Assembly (NCBI RefSeq): GCF_018991925.1
Contig: NW_024729710.1
Coordinates: 332,501 to 396,500, forward strand
DNA from: Homarus americanus
Taxonomy: Eukaryota; Arthropoda; Malacostraca; Decapoda; Nephropidae
Reading direction: 5' to 3'
DNA: 64,000 nt
Numbering within the stretch: position 1 is the stretch's first letter; the number at the start of each line of letters is the position of its first letter. The translations under genes were made by a program, and so were the position numbers. Shown piece after piece: positions 1 to 12,866 of the stretch. A model generated the notes under the pieces. The model did no database searches. It was not told the DNA's origin and saw only the letters and a program-made list of their open reading frames with translations.

Positions 1-116
1 TCGGTGGTATGAAAGCAGGGGAAATTTGCATGAGAAATGGAGGCAACTCGAGAATAATCTTGGTAAAAATATGACTCCGACATCAGGGTCAAGTGGCACT
101 ACTTTTGTAACAGTCA

Positions 117-225
117 AGAGAGTGAAAAGGAAGAGGGAGGAGGAGGTAGGAAGAGGAGGAAGGGGGGCGGAGGTGGAGGGAGGAAGAGGAGGAAGTCAGC
201 AGCAGAAGCAGAAGAAGGTTGACGA
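117..225. repeat. Purine-rich low-complexity tract (GGA/GAA)
   Basis: Almost only A and G on the plus strand, built from GAGG and GGAAGA steps. The open frame through it is Lys/Glu/Gly/Arg-rich and reads as low complexity, not a protein. Confidence 0.75.
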
Positions 226-342
226 GTCAGGGGTCAGGATAGGTTATAATGCCTGGCTTGTTTCCTATCCCCTAAATCCTCATCCCCATCCTCCTAAATC
301 TGTCCTCTGAAGCTCCATGCAAGTTGACTTACTCTGGCTTCC

Positions 343-560
343 CCCTCTCCCCACCCCTCCCTCTCTCTACCCTCTAACCCCTGACCCATTCCCTCCCGTC
401 CCTGTCTCCTCTATTCTCCTCCTTTCCCCCCACCCCTTACCCTCCCCCTACCCTCATCCCCTACCCTCTCCTCCTCCCTCTTCCCTCTCCGTCTTTATAA
501 CTCTTCTTCTAAACCTTTGTCTTGTCCCCTTCCACTTACCCAACTTCTCTTTATCTTTCC
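343..560. repeat. Pyrimidine-rich low-complexity tract
   Basis: CCCT, CCTC and CTCT steps with few purines. It faces the purine tract at 117-225, about 120 bp away, so the two could pair loosely as an inverted low-complexity pair. The Pro/Ser/Leu-rich frame through it is not a credible protein. Confidence 0.7.
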
Positions 561-649
561 CTCGTCTGACACTATTTCCTCTCATCCGCCCTCCCATACA
601 TACCATCCCCTAAATTATCCATATCCTTGTCCTTTCTGAGTCTCGTTTC

Positions 650-734
650 ACCACCACCCACCTACCCACCTAACCTACCCACCTAACCTACCTACCTAAC
701 CTACCCACCTAACCCACTTACCTACCTACCTACT
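650..734. repeat. Decayed AACCT/ACCTACCC tandem repeat
   Basis: Alternating CCTAACCTACCCA and ACCTACCT steps, a degenerate relative of the CCTAA pentamer seen elsewhere in the window. Confidence 0.75.
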
Positions 735-1636
735 CATGTTAAATTTAATACACGTCCTGAAATTCCCGGAATGTCATGTCACTTTTAAAAATGTTGTTTT
801 CTTGTTACGGAAATTCCTCGAATTCTCTTGTTTCTTAAAAAAGATTGACGAAAATAATAATAGAAATGCCTTCAATACCTTCTAAGAATCATCACATCCT
901 TCCCTCATTATAATCCGTTACTTCATTATCATCCTATTTACTCCATTATCATCCTATTCCTCTGATCCTCCGATATTTTTTGGTTCCCCTTCCCTCAGCC
1001 CGTTAAGAGAGCAGCCACTAGCGGTCGATAGATCTAGGACACCTTCAACATTGTAACCCAAGATCAATGTTAAGTGCCTTCAACAGCTTCCAGGGTGGTG
1101 GTGATCTTGGTGGAGGTGAGCCAAGGTCATCCCATTGAGACAAAATCCTCATCTAGTGACCTCAGATCAACCCAGTGAGCCAAGAATTTCACTGTTTGTG
1201 TTCATGTTTACTAAGTTATGAACAAGTGAATATACAAATCATTCCCCGTGCTAAGAGTTGCTGATATGGGCTCCCGATACCCGTAGTTGACCTAAATGTA
1301 GAATAGGTATCGAACTTTACACAGGGAGAGATAAAAACCAGACGAGAATTGTCCAAGTCACATCCAGCCAAAGAAAATCACTCATATAACCTGCACCTGA
1401 GTATTACAACACCTGCCTACTATACCAACTCTACACTCGTTCTGATCTCCCTGAATACACTTTTGGCTCCGCTTCTGATTGCTTCTTTTGGTTTGGTATA
1501 ACTACATCAGAGGGGTGAAGGAGGGCGATCTGTGTCACTAGTGTAATTGATATAATATTGGGTAGATTATAGTTCTCTTAGGTGAGCTGTGATTCTGTTT
1601 GGTAGCAGCGTTTATAAATACTATACATGGATGAGT
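735..1636. other. Unique AT-rich intergenic DNA
   Basis: No open frame of note, no RNA gene and no clear repeat seen. Short AT-rich runs only. Confidence 0.5.
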
Positions 1637-1764
1637 CACCCCACATGTAGCAGGATAAGCTCCCCACATACACAAGGTTAAGCTCCCCATATACACAAAG
1701 TTAAGCTCCCCACATACACAAAGATATGCTCCCCACATACACAAGGATAAGCTCCCCACATTAC
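1637..1764. repeat. 23-bp minisatellite, about 6 units
   Basis: The core CTCCCCACATACACAA recurs at 1660, 1683, 1706, 1729 and 1752, an exact 23-bp step, with a more diverged first unit at 1637. Units differ mainly in the AAGGTTAAG / AAAGATATG tail. Confidence 0.9.
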
Positions 1765-2356
1765 AAACTTTTCACATACATATAATGGAGTTTGTCTGTC
1801 GTTCTGAAGGTATTTATGTAATGTCCCAGAGCGCCAACACCACCCCAGGCTCCTGTGAAAAGTCAACACCATTTCTTTGTTATCACTGAATCGATTTATT
1901 CCAAACTGATAAAAGTCTCACAAGATAACACGGTGAATCTCTTATAAGGGATATATCAGTCCAGGGAATATTGCTTACTGGTCAATGCCAAAGTCTGAAA
2001 GTATATTCCTACACCCACGAACGCTGTTAAGAGTCAAGCTTTGGGTATTGCTGGAGAGATTCACTAGATTAATTCCATATTGAAACAAAACTTTTAAGTC
2101 AAAACAGAAAAAGTACATAAAACATGGTTGGGTTATGAGGTAAAGTCAGTTCTTCTGTTTTGTTCCGTCGATTCAATTCAAAGCGAACCAAAATTTTCAC
2201 CAGAGAACTCGTTTGAACAATAACTGTCACTACTCAATAATGCTAAACTTCCTGTAATTCACTTCAAAACTGAGAAAAAATCACCATAATAAAAAATATA
2301 AATATATCTACATTTACCCTTGAATATATAACTGAACTAACTCACTCAGAACTGTA
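1765..2356. other. Unique AT-rich intergenic DNA
   Basis: Nothing recognisable on either strand. Confidence 0.5.
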
Positions 2357-2377
2357 AAAAATAAATAAATAAACAAA

Positions 2378-2408
<31 letters not shown>

Positions 2409-2419
2409 AATAAAATAAA
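2357..2419. repeat. (AAAT)n microsatellite
   Basis: About fifteen AAAT steps with one CAAA interruption, ending in AAAAT steps. Confidence 0.9.
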
Positions 2420-2682
2420 GATACCCTGCAAAACAAGACGGTGATTAAAACCGCACTAATAGTTTTCTTAAAATGGCGAACGTCAGTCAGTGCTGAAAGA
2501 AAACTCTTGTCAAAGGGATAAGATGAACCCACTGGCTGCCTCCTCGTGTGTATCGGACAGAGGCACCACCACTGTCGCGTGACACTAGAAGGCTCAGGCC
2601 TTGTGTCTCTCCCACCATTCCTTCCTCTTCTATAAGAGACCACTGTGGCCAGCCTTGATATCTTGTAGGAAGAGTCAGCCTT

Positions 2683-2725
2683 GTGTGTGTGTGTGTGTGT
2701 GCGCGCGCGCCCCCCCCCCCCCCCC
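2683..2725. repeat. (TG)n-(GC)n-C16 compound tract
   Basis: TG repeats pass into GCGCGC and then into a run of 16 C (2710-2725). The homopolymer length is doubtful in any assembly. Confidence 0.85.
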
Positions 2726-2845
2726 ACCCAGGTTTCCATCTCCGGCAGTATCAGCCTTTCAAGTTAGGTGAAGCGGAGGAGGTTAGGAAGCGGTGGTCTC
2801 GGAGATATTGCCTTGCGGTATTTTATTGTTAATGACGTGACAATT

Positions 2846-2937
2846 TTCTCCTCCTCCTCCTCCTCCTTCTTTTTTATCTTCTCCTCCTTCATTATCATCT
2901 TAGCTTCTTCTTCTTCTTCTTCTCTCTTTTTTTTTAC
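2846..2937. repeat. (CTC)n/(CTT)n trinucleotide tract
   Basis: Two trinucleotide blocks, CTC near 2849-2868 and CTT near 2905-2925, in a pyrimidine-rich stretch with poly-T. Frames over it on both strands are low-complexity Ser or Lys/Glu strings. Confidence 0.8.
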
Positions 2938-4180
2938 CTCACGATACGATTTTTTTTTCAAGTCTTCTCACCATTCATTAATAAACACATTTTTTTTTCA
3001 TCGTGTGAGTTCTGGGTTTACCTGAGAGGGTGGAGGAGTAGCTGAGTTCATAATAACATAACAAACAACTACTTATCTGACGGAGTGAGTGTTTATGCTC
3101 ACTAAGCGGAATGTTTATGTTTTGATATTTCAGCGTCCAGTGTTGTTTGCAATTTTATATACTTTCATTATTATAAAAATCAGAAAAAACTAAAAAAAGT
3201 CTTAAATTTTCCTTCACCAAGTCGAGAACCTTGGTGTAATAACGTGTCGGCTTTAATTTTTATCTTATATCATCTAATTATTAAGATTTAAGTACATTTC
3301 TGATTACTTCTCGCTCTACTTAACTTCACTCCTAGTAAGTAGATTACCTTCAAGGCTTATGAGGACTTGTGTGTGTTTGTTATGTTAGCTTTTGATGATC
3401 ATACCTGTGGGGAAATAAGGACAGACAACCTACAAATTCTTCAGGTAACACTTTAATTACCTGCGTTGTCTGTCAGTGTTCAAGGAATGTGTCTATGTAC
3501 AGCCAGCCAAAAAACTATAGCTATTTTTTACTATTTATTTTCTGTTTTTTTATTTGTTTTTTGTGCAAAGTGATTGTGTCTAGTTACAGTAGAATTAATC
3601 TGATTTATTCTTGTATCTTCTTTCACGAGGAATAAATCACCGTACGATCATTTGTAAATCAGGACGAAGGACCTTAAATTCACCTTCCAATAAAAACTGG
3701 AGATCAAAAATGGATAGTAATTCCCTATGGATAAATTTAAGCCAACGATCACCTCGCTGTTTCCCGACTCACGCGGTTCAGTACAGTAGAGTTTTAAAAG
3801 TATAAACCACAGTGTTTTTTATTCTATCCAAGTATTAATCATAGTGTTAAACAAGGACGAAACAACACTAAACTAATGCTTTCTTGCCTACATTAAACTA
3901 CATCGCTCATGACTTAATAATGAGATCACAAAGCCAATAAAAGCCCATTCAGTCTCCATCACACACACACGCGCGCGTATCATCTACCCATAAAGTTCAT
4001 TTTAATCTTCACAAGAGCTCCAGGTCTTTGTTAATGGTGACTTTTATAGTGATAGACGATTCTTTATAACTCGGCTCTTAAGTTACCCCTGGGTGGTCCT
4101 TACTCTATAGTAGAACACGGAACTCTTTAACTCGGAATACAATACTCTGTTTAGGTTGACTATAATGCTGTTTGGTCGTT

Positions 4181-4183
<3 letters not shown>
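2938..4183. other. Unique AT-rich intergenic DNA
   Basis: Poly-T runs near 2950 and 2990 and a short (AC)(GC) run at 3960-3978. The 64-codon open frame at 3611-3805 has no recognisable motif and no splice context, so I do not call it a gene. Confidence 0.5.

Positions 4184-4232
<49 letters not shown>
4184..4232. repeat. (GA)n microsatellite
   Basis: Perfect GA run of about 24 units. Confidence 0.95.
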
Positions 4233-4235
<3 letters not shown>

Positions 4236-4527
4236 TTGGCAATAATGATCACCTTACATTTAGCAGGTGAGGGGGAGTGTACCTGCACTTACCTGAGTTT
4301 AACTGTGTATTTAAAGTGTGTTCGTCCACCTGTGAGTGTGCAGACAACAGTTTACGCTAGGCTGCCCTCCTCCGCCCTGTTCACCAGCTTTTCAACACGA
4401 TTCTTACCTGCAACAAAAAAAATTATTATAACTTCTTCATTTAAATCAACCTAATATATAAATTTATATAAGCATTTTTTGTGTAATAGGATATCCAGAA
4501 GAAATCCAAAACATTCATTGGTAAACA

Positions 4528-4600
<73 letters not shown>
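4528..4600. repeat. (AAT)21-A10 microsatellite
   Basis: Perfect AAT run ending in ten A. On the minus strand it looks like an (ATT)n tract, but I see no LINE body next to it. Confidence 0.95.
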
Positions 4601-4601
<1 letters not shown>

Positions 4602-4854
4602 CTATACAGGGAGACAGAGAGGGAGAAGAGGTGGAACTGATAAATGACAAAAACAAAAAAATAAACCAAAATTAAACAAAATACAAGAAATCTGGTCGTA
4701 TAATAAAGGTCTCTGCCTGCATGAGTACAATGTTGGTTTATGTACGCGTTTGTTTGTCATTTTACTGAATGTATTTACATATTCATATCCGAGTTTATTC
4801 ATAAGTGGTAGTGTACACCCCAGGAGTTAAGAGCCAAAGCGGTCAGGATAATTA

Positions 4855-4950
4855 GTGTGTGTGTGCGTGCGTGCGTGTGCGTGCGTGTGCGTGCGTGTGT
4901 GCGTGTGCGTGTGCGTGTGCGCGTGCGTGCGCGTGCGTGCGTGCGCGCGC
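4855..4950. repeat. Alternating GT/GC tract (Z-DNA-prone)
   Basis: Ninety-six bases of strict purine-pyrimidine alternation mixing GTGT, GCGT and GCGC steps and ending in GCGCGCGC. Such alternation is the classic sequence requirement for left-handed DNA. Confidence 0.9.
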
Positions 4951-5543
4951 AATTTTGGGATCTGACCCTCACTCCCGAAGGTGAAACTCAATCACAAAAA
5001 ACACGTCTAAATTAAGGGAGTTGACCTTGTAGTACCCCTGTAGATACCAACCCCACACTATATCCGAGTTATGCCTTAATATGTGTAGAGGATGGCTTCA
5101 AAGACCTGATTTGTATGTATGGCTGATAAAGTAAGCGGTGGATTCCGGCTTAAAACCAGATAGAAAATTTAGCTCAAAAATTATTAAGCGACTAAAACAC
5201 GTTCCAGTCAGGTTACATAATTCCATACGTGGTTTAGGTTAGGATGGTACTCGGTAAAATGGATAAGATTGCTTGATATTCACAAAATGTTGGTTGGCAC
5301 TTTCTTCCTGCAGTAAAAATGGGGAAAACAATAGTATTCCTCTATAAGCTGAGTCTTGAGTTGTACCGTAATGATAAATGTGATAAGGTTGATCTACATA
5401 TTATTTATCAGAACTTTTATGCAGTGGTAAAAAAATAAACAAGAATAATCTACTTTTTTACAACCTAACTAAGACAAAATGATACTAATTTACATAAACG
5501 ATAAGAATAAATAGACCACGATGTCCACAACGACATCAAGGTA
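4951..5543. other. Unique AT-rich intergenic DNA
   Basis: No gene or repeat recognised. A short (AAT)5 follows at 5544-5561. Confidence 0.5.
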
Positions 5544-5687
5544 CAATAATAATAATAATAATTTACATTGACAATACGACAAATTCAACATATTTTTTAC
5601 ATAAAGGTAAAAAAAAAATCAACAGAAACGACATACCGACAGAGGCTGATTTACATAGAAGTAATTTACATGTGGATTTGGGGCCCC

Positions 5688-5689
<2 letters not shown>

Positions 5690-5753
<64 letters not shown>
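5690..5753 (-). repeat. (GT)20 plus (AAT)n at the 3' end of LINE copy 2
   Basis: A GT run (5690-5730) joins directly to TAATAATAATAAATAATAATAAT (split here as TAATAATAATAA then ATAATAATAAT). Read on the minus strand this is an (ATT)n LINE tail followed by (AC)n target-like sequence, the same order as at 24925-24980. Confidence 0.85.
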
Positions 5754-6249
<496 letters not shown>

Positions 6250-6501
6250 GGCCCGACTCTTGGGTTAATTTGAATATCAGCTTCCCATGCTTGGCCTCAG
6301 ACATGCAAATTAGACACACTTACGAACCAGCAACTTGAACCTAAACTTGGTGAGTTTCTCTCCCTGCAGGTGATGTGAGTTGAGGGAACTTCTGCATGAT
6401 ATTAAGAATATTATTGGAGAAGTAATAACGTCAGAGGTAAAAATTGAGAGAGAGACGGAGAGAAGTGAGGGGAAGTGTGACAGACAGAGCTACAGATAAA
6501 C

Positions 6502-6508
<7 letters not shown>

Positions 6509-6548
<40 letters not shown>
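6509..6548. repeat. (GA)n microsatellite
   Basis: About 20 GA units. Confidence 0.95.
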
Positions 6549-6550
<2 letters not shown>

Positions 6551-7262
6551 TTTGAAGTCCGACTTGAAAAATAAATAATAAGGAAATTTAAGTTGTTTTG
6601 TCGTAGTAGAGATATCTGAAATTAATTGTGTCTGTATATATATATGTATGTGCGCTAGGTCTGAGTGTGTGTTTGTGTACGTGTGTGTGTGTTTTTTACA
6701 GCAAGAATATACTGTACATCTAACAACAGTGTCAATATATACAATCAGTAAGTTAAAAAACAAAATAAAAAAAATCCTTTAGAAAATACTAAGTTTTTGT
6801 TTCACGAGATACCAGTCAGAGTTTTTTTACCTCTACTGAAGCGCTTCATCAAACTTGTAAATAAAATCTAAATATTATTAAATATAAAACCAGAGTCCGA
6901 ATTAACGAAATGATTTAAACATGAAGGAAAAAATAAATAAAATGTCAAGTAAAGAAAAAAATTCAGACGTAGGAAATTTCAGTCATTTTACGTGAAGCGG
7001 AAAGCCAGAACTTGAGGGGAAACTTGAGAATATTTTAGAATAAGACAAGCGAATTGAGATGGGAAATGATGATGAAAGATAAATGATATGAGTGAAAGTT
7101 TACAAGAAAATTAATGATGGAAACAAGGAGAAGAAAACCAACTTAAACTTTTAGGGGAGAAAACAAATTAACAAGTTCTTCATAAAAGAGAGAGAGGAAT
7201 TATTTTATGTGTAGACTTTCACACTCGGCCAATGAAGAGATAAGACAGACAGGTGTTATTTG

Positions 7263-7263
<1 letters not shown>
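6549..7263. other. Unique A-rich intergenic DNA
   Basis: Contains a short (TA)n and an imperfect GT stretch at 6636-6692. Nothing else recognised. Confidence 0.5.

Positions 7264-7316
<53 letters not shown>
7264..7316. repeat. (GT)n microsatellite
   Basis: Perfect GT run of about 26 units. Confidence 0.95.
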
Positions 7317-7317
<1 letters not shown>

Positions 7318-9084
7318 TACTCATATACAGTCGCGCCTCGCAGCACCTCACAACACCTACTCTCAGACGGCCTCTCGTCGGAGTGTAAAATACAAACCCC
7401 CCAAAAAATCCGACAAAACTTTTTCAGCTACCCACACCTCAGGCTCGGTCGTCTCATAGTAAGATCAATAAAAGAAAAAAAAAGTAAAAGAAAATGAACT
7501 CGACGCTGCTGGATCACAACAAGAAAAAATAGTCGACAGAAAGAACTCAAAGAATATTCCAGATGATGAATAATGTTTTATTGACGGCGTAATGATCAGG
7601 TTATACATAAATAGTAAACAAAACACGGCCAGCCCGAGTAGCATAGTTATGGAGGGTAAAACAGTAGCTGGTGTGCTGTGTGGAGAGAACAGTCAGGGCT
7701 GAAACACTACCAAACACGAGACCTTTTGTGGACATGAATCTTAATAAAAGTTGATACAATTATTATTTATAACTGTTTACCTTAGCGGGGGGGGGGGGTG
7801 ACGTTGGTGTTTTACGTGTTGAAAGGAAAATATTAAGAGCGTTACTTTAGTTATTTGTGAGACCGTATTAATAGTGTGTCAACTATCTCATAAACAGAAA
7901 GACGTCTTGTAATAATGAAAGGTTCCCGAGCTCAGGATTTAGAACTTCCGTAACAAGTGAGTGTCAGGCAGATTTTAGCTGCGATAAAGAACTTCGTATT
8001 AGAAACATTATAAAGATTTCACTGTTTTGTGTTATGAAATAGATTAAAATTTGAAGAAAAATAAATACAAATTCTGTTGTAACGTAGTTTAAAAGTCAAA
8101 CCTGTGCTTAATAAAAGTGTGTGACAAAATTCTCCCAACTGATTCTCACCCCTGATGCCGCGAGCAATAAAGTAAATCCAGACAAGAGTTTAACGCCCAG
8201 CTTGGATGGTGAACGATGACGCCGGATGCATTTGACAAAGGAATTTCCCAGGAACAATTCTACCAAGTAAGTTTGAAAGAAGACCGAGGAATATTTCTGG
8301 TAAACTGTCAGAATAAGTGAGCTAGTGTTTTTGAGAAGTAAAATGCAGACATGTTTATGGATGGGCATTAGACTGGCAACAGTTAAGAAGGTTCAGACAG
8401 TCTAATATGCCAGTTAATTATTTAGTATTCGTCATCTTCATCACTGGCAAAACGACGTCGTGAAACTGACGATAAAATTGCTTGTACGATTCACTCTTTA
8501 ATTACGTGAAACGACTATTAAATGTTGACAGAACTATTATGTTCAGCTCTAATGTGTTTTGGCATCAAAAAACATATCTGTAAATTGTACACAAGTTTAA
8601 TTAACGACACTATTAAGTGCTACTTATTATTAATCTAACGCTCGTAACAGATTTATGTATGTAATTATAATGATGCTGATTACCAGGTATTACGTAATGA
8701 TTTGTAAACATTATGATAAACATTGATAAGTAACAAAGTCATCAGTGCGATATTTAGGTTAATATTATCTATACTTTAATGAGTTAGGTTACTCCATGTG
8801 TTGATCAAATACCTGGTCTCCATATATTCATGAATGATGTATTTATAATGCTGAAGAGATGCTGTAACACTGTCACAAGAAATCAACCATACTATTCAGA
8901 GACAGAACGACCATGTATTGTCAATATAGTCAAGTGTGCGCCAGGAATACCAGCTGATGGATCAAGGCTCTTTCTGGCTCCTTCACCTAGATGGCCGCCT
9001 CAGTAGTCGAGTCTAGTAACATGAAGACAGTGTCAGACTTCATTGAGACAAGTGGCTCCTTCTCTCAAGTCTTGAACCCGATCT
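7317..9084. other. Unique AT-rich intergenic DNA
   Basis: Includes a run of 12 G at 7787-7798. The 86-codon minus-strand open frame at 8108-8368 has no recognisable domain. Nothing else seen. Confidence 0.5.
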
Positions 9085-9680
9085 CCTGAAACATCAAATC
9101 AATTTCTCTCTTACTCAACGTTCCTTCTGATGAAAGAGGAATTCCCATCCCCTGAAAATTTAAGCTTTTTAATGAAGCTGTACATCTACTCCTTAAAGCT
9201 GAAATTGGGTATTCGTTTGTTCTTAAAACTGGAAGCCCCTTCGTCTGAAATGGGAAAATTATTCATCTAAAGTTTGAAGACTCTCCTTTAAAGTGGAAAC
9301 CCTTTAATGTGAAACTGGAACTCTCGTCGGGTAAAATTTGAGGCCACTTGTGTAGGAACTGGCAGCTCACTTTCTACCACTGGATGTCTCTAATTTTTTT
9401 CTCAACCTGGAATAACTTTTTTGGGACTAATTTAGCTCTTTCTTTTGAAACTGGAAGTCCCTTTCTCTGAAACTAAAAAGCTCTTCTGAAATGAAGTCTT
9501 TGCTTCTCAACATGAGATCTTGTTTCTAAAACTCTTGAAATTTGAAGCCGGCAACTCGGAAACTGAAGGACTTCTGCTTTGAAACATACAGCAATATTTT
9601 ATTTTCAAACTCGAATCCCCTTTGAGATTAGAAAACCATCACAGCTGAAACTGGAATCCTTGATGGCTTACACTCCATGC
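9085..9680. repeat. Very old, decayed tandem repeat with GAAACTGGAA core
   Basis: The motif CTTT..TGAAACTGGAA(G/C)TCCC recurs in diverged form at irregular 24-40 bp spacing, for example near 9228, 9318, 9447, 9468, 9558 and 9638. Substitutions and indels have erased exact periodicity. This reads as a remnant minisatellite. Confidence 0.6.
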
Positions 9681-10181
9681 CTCTAAATTCTACATAATTT
9701 TCCTTTCCTTTGATGCCTCACGTTATCACTCCTTGGACGCCACACAATTTTAATGAAAATATTAAGGTTGGGTATTAGCCAGAGGGTGTTTCCTGGGAGT
9801 CATGGAGCAGAGAGAGGGAGTGAAGTTTGGAAATGAGGGAGAAAGGATGCGAGTCTCGGGATGGAATGAGAAAGGGAGGGAGGAAGGTTTTTGGTGAGCT
9901 CGGCTACAGATGAAACATAAGCGTCTCTCTGGTGGTCACGGTGCCGCACTCTATAAAGCATCTCGTCTTTTGCCTTCTAATGGGGTGATGCTGTGGTGGT
10001 GCAAGGGAGAACTCGTTTATTTTCTCCTTTTATCCCCAGCCTTCACGTCAGTATTACTTGTTTTCAATGTTTACAACTCAAACAAAAATCACCGTCCGTG
10101 GCCTTGATACTATGAGAACCACGATATATTTGGAGATAATAAAGAAAATTCAGTGTAGGATGGTAAGCAAGGAATACAGCT
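9681..10181. other. Unique intergenic DNA
   Basis: A purine-rich stretch at 9803-9890, otherwise nothing recognised. A 65-codon open frame at 9910-10107 has no motif. Confidence 0.45.
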
Positions 10182-10308
10182 TTGTAAATGGGGAGGTAGA
10201 GGTATAGACGGTGTAATGGGGTGATATAGACATGTGTAATGGGGAAGGTATAGACGTGTAATGGGGAGGTATAGACGGTGTAATGCGGTGATATAGACGT
10301 ATGTAATG
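10182..10308. repeat. 22-23-bp minisatellite, about 5 units
   Basis: Units start TGTAATGGGG and end TATAGAC(G/A). Starts at 10182 (longer first unit), 10212, 10235, 10257 and 10279. Confidence 0.85.
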
Positions 10309-10358
10309 ATCAAATGCTAGAGGGAAAGATATCGTGTGATCTGATGGATGTGGAAAAC

Positions 10359-10420
10359 CTCTATGGCTTATTGGCTGAACGAGCAGATACCTGAGGATTG
10401 AAGGTCTGATATTATCTTCC
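10359..10420 (+). other. tRNA-like segment, possible SINE head remnant
   Basis: TGGCTTATTGG matches a Pol III A box (TRGYNNAGYNGG) at most positions. GAGGATTGAAGGTCTGATATTATC-like sequence (10392-10416) sits where a B box would be but is diverged from GGTTCGANNCC. No clean cloverleaf can be drawn by eye. More likely a decayed tRNA-derived SINE or pseudo-tRNA than a working tRNA. Confidence 0.25.
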
Positions 10421-12334
<1,914 letters not shown>

Positions 12335-12640
12335 CAAGAGGCTTCAAGCTTCAGAGAAAGAACCTTCAGATCATAGAGAGAAAGGGGGGCTTCAGTTACA
12401 GAGGGAGAGGGGGGCTTCAGGTCACAGAGAGAGAAGCTTAAGCTTCAGAAAAAGAGGCTTTAAAGCACCTGGAGGAGGTGTCCAGGAAGTAATCTTCAGG
12501 AAAAAGAAGTTTTCCTTTCACACTTTGAACTCTGAAGACAGGAACTTCAGTCCATAGAGATAGAAGTTTGTAAGCTTTAGACAGAGGAGTTTAAAGCTTT
12601 AGATACAGGAGGTTAAAGCTTTAGAGACAGATGAGAGGGA
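12335..12640. repeat. Decayed tandem repeat with GGCTTCAG / GCTTTAGA cores
   Basis: First half: GGCTTCAG plus AGAGAGA blocks every 24-26 bp (near 12338, 12363, 12388 and 12413). Second half (12565-12630): AAGCTTTAGA.ACAG blocks every 25-28 bp. Both look like diverged descendants of one purine-rich minisatellite. Confidence 0.65.
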
Positions 12641-12802
12641 AGGAGAGAGAGAAACGTGGTCGTTAGTGAAGGTGGAGAAGGTCATGAACGCCATCCTGCC
12701 TGAGGCGCAGCAGGAGTAATGTATCTCAACGTCTCTCGCTAATTACCCAGGAGCAGGAGAAGCAAGATGGTCATTACCGAGTTGCAGGTGAAGTGTTGTT
12801 AG

Positions 12803-12803
<1 letters not shown>

Positions 12804-12862
<59 letters not shown>
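12804..12862. repeat. (GT)n microsatellite
   Basis: Perfect GT run of about 29 units. Confidence 0.95.

Positions 12863-12866
<4 letters not shown>

Noticed and set aside
4528..4600. (AAT)n as a third LINE tail
   Set aside because: No LINE-derived sequence on either side; the run ends in poly-A instead of the CGGTTTATTG-type element end seen at 24980.
8108..8368. 86-codon minus-strand frame
   Set aside because: No motif, no homology recognised, no splice context; length expected by chance in 64 kb.
12656..12718. Short protein-like run WSLVKVEKVMNAILPEAQQE
   Set aside because: Only about 20-38 codons, begins inside a decayed repeat, ends at TAA and has no splice sites; probably chance.
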